From the NCBI RefSeq assembly GCF_000422265.1, contig NZ_KE383812.1, positions 262,091-326,090 of the forward strand: 64,000 nt of DNA, written 5' to 3'. The notes under the pieces are model-generated. The model did no database searches. It worked only from the letters and a program-made list of their open reading frames with translations, and had not been told where the DNA came from. Shown here in pieces: positions 63,529-64,000 of the stretch (position 1 is its first letter; every line of letters starts with the position of its first letter). Both the position numbers and the translations under genes were made by a program. The stretch is from Kaistella palustris DSM 21579 (GTDB lineage: Bacteria > Bacteroidota > Bacteroidia > Flavobacteriales > Weeksellaceae).

Positions 63529-64000
63529 ATGAAATTATTTTACGGAGAAATCTCAGATAACCAAGTATTTATTGACGCTGAAGAGCAAACACACATTGTG
63601 AAAGTCTTGCGCATGCGCGACGGAGAAGATATTTTTGTAACAGACGGAAAAGGTAAACTCGCAAAAGGAAATCTAAAGCTAGAAGGTAAAAAAGTCCTGC
63701 TGGAAACAAAAGAAATAAACAGCAATCTGCCGAACTTCTCGCCCCAACTTCATATTGCGATAGCGCCGACTAAAAATATAGACCGTATTGAATTTTTTCT
63801 GGAGAAAGCCACCGAAATGGGAATCTGTGAAGTTACCTTTCTACAAACCGAGCAGACCGAACGCAAAAATATCAACATCGACAAACTGCGGAAACAAAGC
63901 ATTGCCGCCTCCAAGCAAAGTCTGAGATTTCACTTTCCGAAAGTTAACGGTTTGCTGAAATTTTCTGATTTTATTAAAAACGTTGATCCGGCAAATACCT
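63529..64000 (+). CDS. rsmE: 16S rRNA (uracil-1498-N3)-methyltransferase RsmE (partial)
   Basis: 157 residues visible before the window edge. MKLFYGEISDNQVFIDAEEQTHIVKVLRMRDGEDI and the SPOUT-fold PTKNIDRIEFFLEKATEMGICEV with QTERKN are characteristic. It methylates U1498 of 16S rRNA. The gene continues beyond base 64000. Confidence 0.95.
   Translation, partial: MKLFYGEISDNQVFIDAEEQTHIVKVLRMRDGEDIFVTDGKGKLAKGNLKLEGKKVLLETKEINSNLPNFSPQLHIAIAPTKNIDRIEFFLEKATEMGICEVTFLQTEQTERKNINIDKLRKQSIAASKQSLRFHFPKVNGLLKFSDFIKNVDPANT

Noticed and set aside
1..64000. tRNA, rRNA, insertion sequence or prophage genes
   Set aside because: No tRNA-like cloverleaf with T-loop, no rRNA stretch, no transposase, integrase or phage structural protein was seen on either strand.

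Overview
The window looks like chromosomal DNA of a flavobacterium (Bacteroidota), most likely in the Chryseobacterium/Kaistella group of Weeksellaceae. Evidence: many genes are preceded by the Bacteroidota -7 box TAnnTTTG; three proteins end in type IX secretion (T9SS) sorting domains and a PorT/SprT-like T9SS gene lies beside ubiE; transketolase is split into two genes; the genes are short-spaced and moderately AT-rich; and a 6S-like RNA follows zapA. Genus level is inference from gene content and repeat style, since no search could be run.

Layout. 0-9 kb: end of an unidentified gene, a small secreted protein with a TonB-plug-like stretch, a secreted M1 aminopeptidase, rarA, yidD, lgt, the NAD(P)HX repair enzyme, mscL, a serA-like dehydrogenase and a HAD protein. 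9-19.5 kb: idi, gcvT, Hsp20, an ArsC-like protein, a thioesterase, rny, the 6S RNA, zapA with a coiled-coil partner, porT-ubiE and a FabH-like synthase. 19.5-28.3 kb: metallophosphoesterase, GNAT protein, alaS, YceI lipoprotein, an orphan ABC ATPase, a PhnA-type zinc ribbon protein and an RsmB-like RNA methyltransferase. 28.3-38 kb: a repeat-rich gap with nine regularly spaced palindromes, a GMC (cholesterol-oxidase-like) oxidoreductase, two tandem T9SS cargo paralogues and asnB. 38-44.3 kb: ParB-like protein, MFS exporter, catalase, TMEM175-type channel, small GNAT protein, sodium/solute symporter. 44.3-49 kb: accessory stretch with a lone HsdR_N-type nuclease, split transketolase genes separated by a repeat-bearing 450-bp gap, and a toxin-antitoxin pair whose toxin is broken. 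49-57 kb: CaCA exchanger, DUF488, two DUF2945 proteins plus a decayed third, LysR-YeiH pair, ClC channel, Ric/Rrf2 nitrosative-stress cluster and Lrp. 57-64 kb: TamB, divergent tsaD, an unknown gene and the start of rsmE.

Most genes are ordinary housekeeping. The less explained material is non-coding or decayed: the palindrome array at 28.5-28.9 kb, a dispersed element with conserved ends and a changing central hairpin (four copies), the AACCTTGACAAGGTT palindromes that coincide with a broken DUF2945 copy, a perfect inverted repeat across the promoter of the lone nuclease gene, and several -7 boxes so close to the start codon that the mRNAs may be leaderless. No CRISPR-Cas locus, insertion sequence, tRNA, rRNA gene or replication origin was seen.
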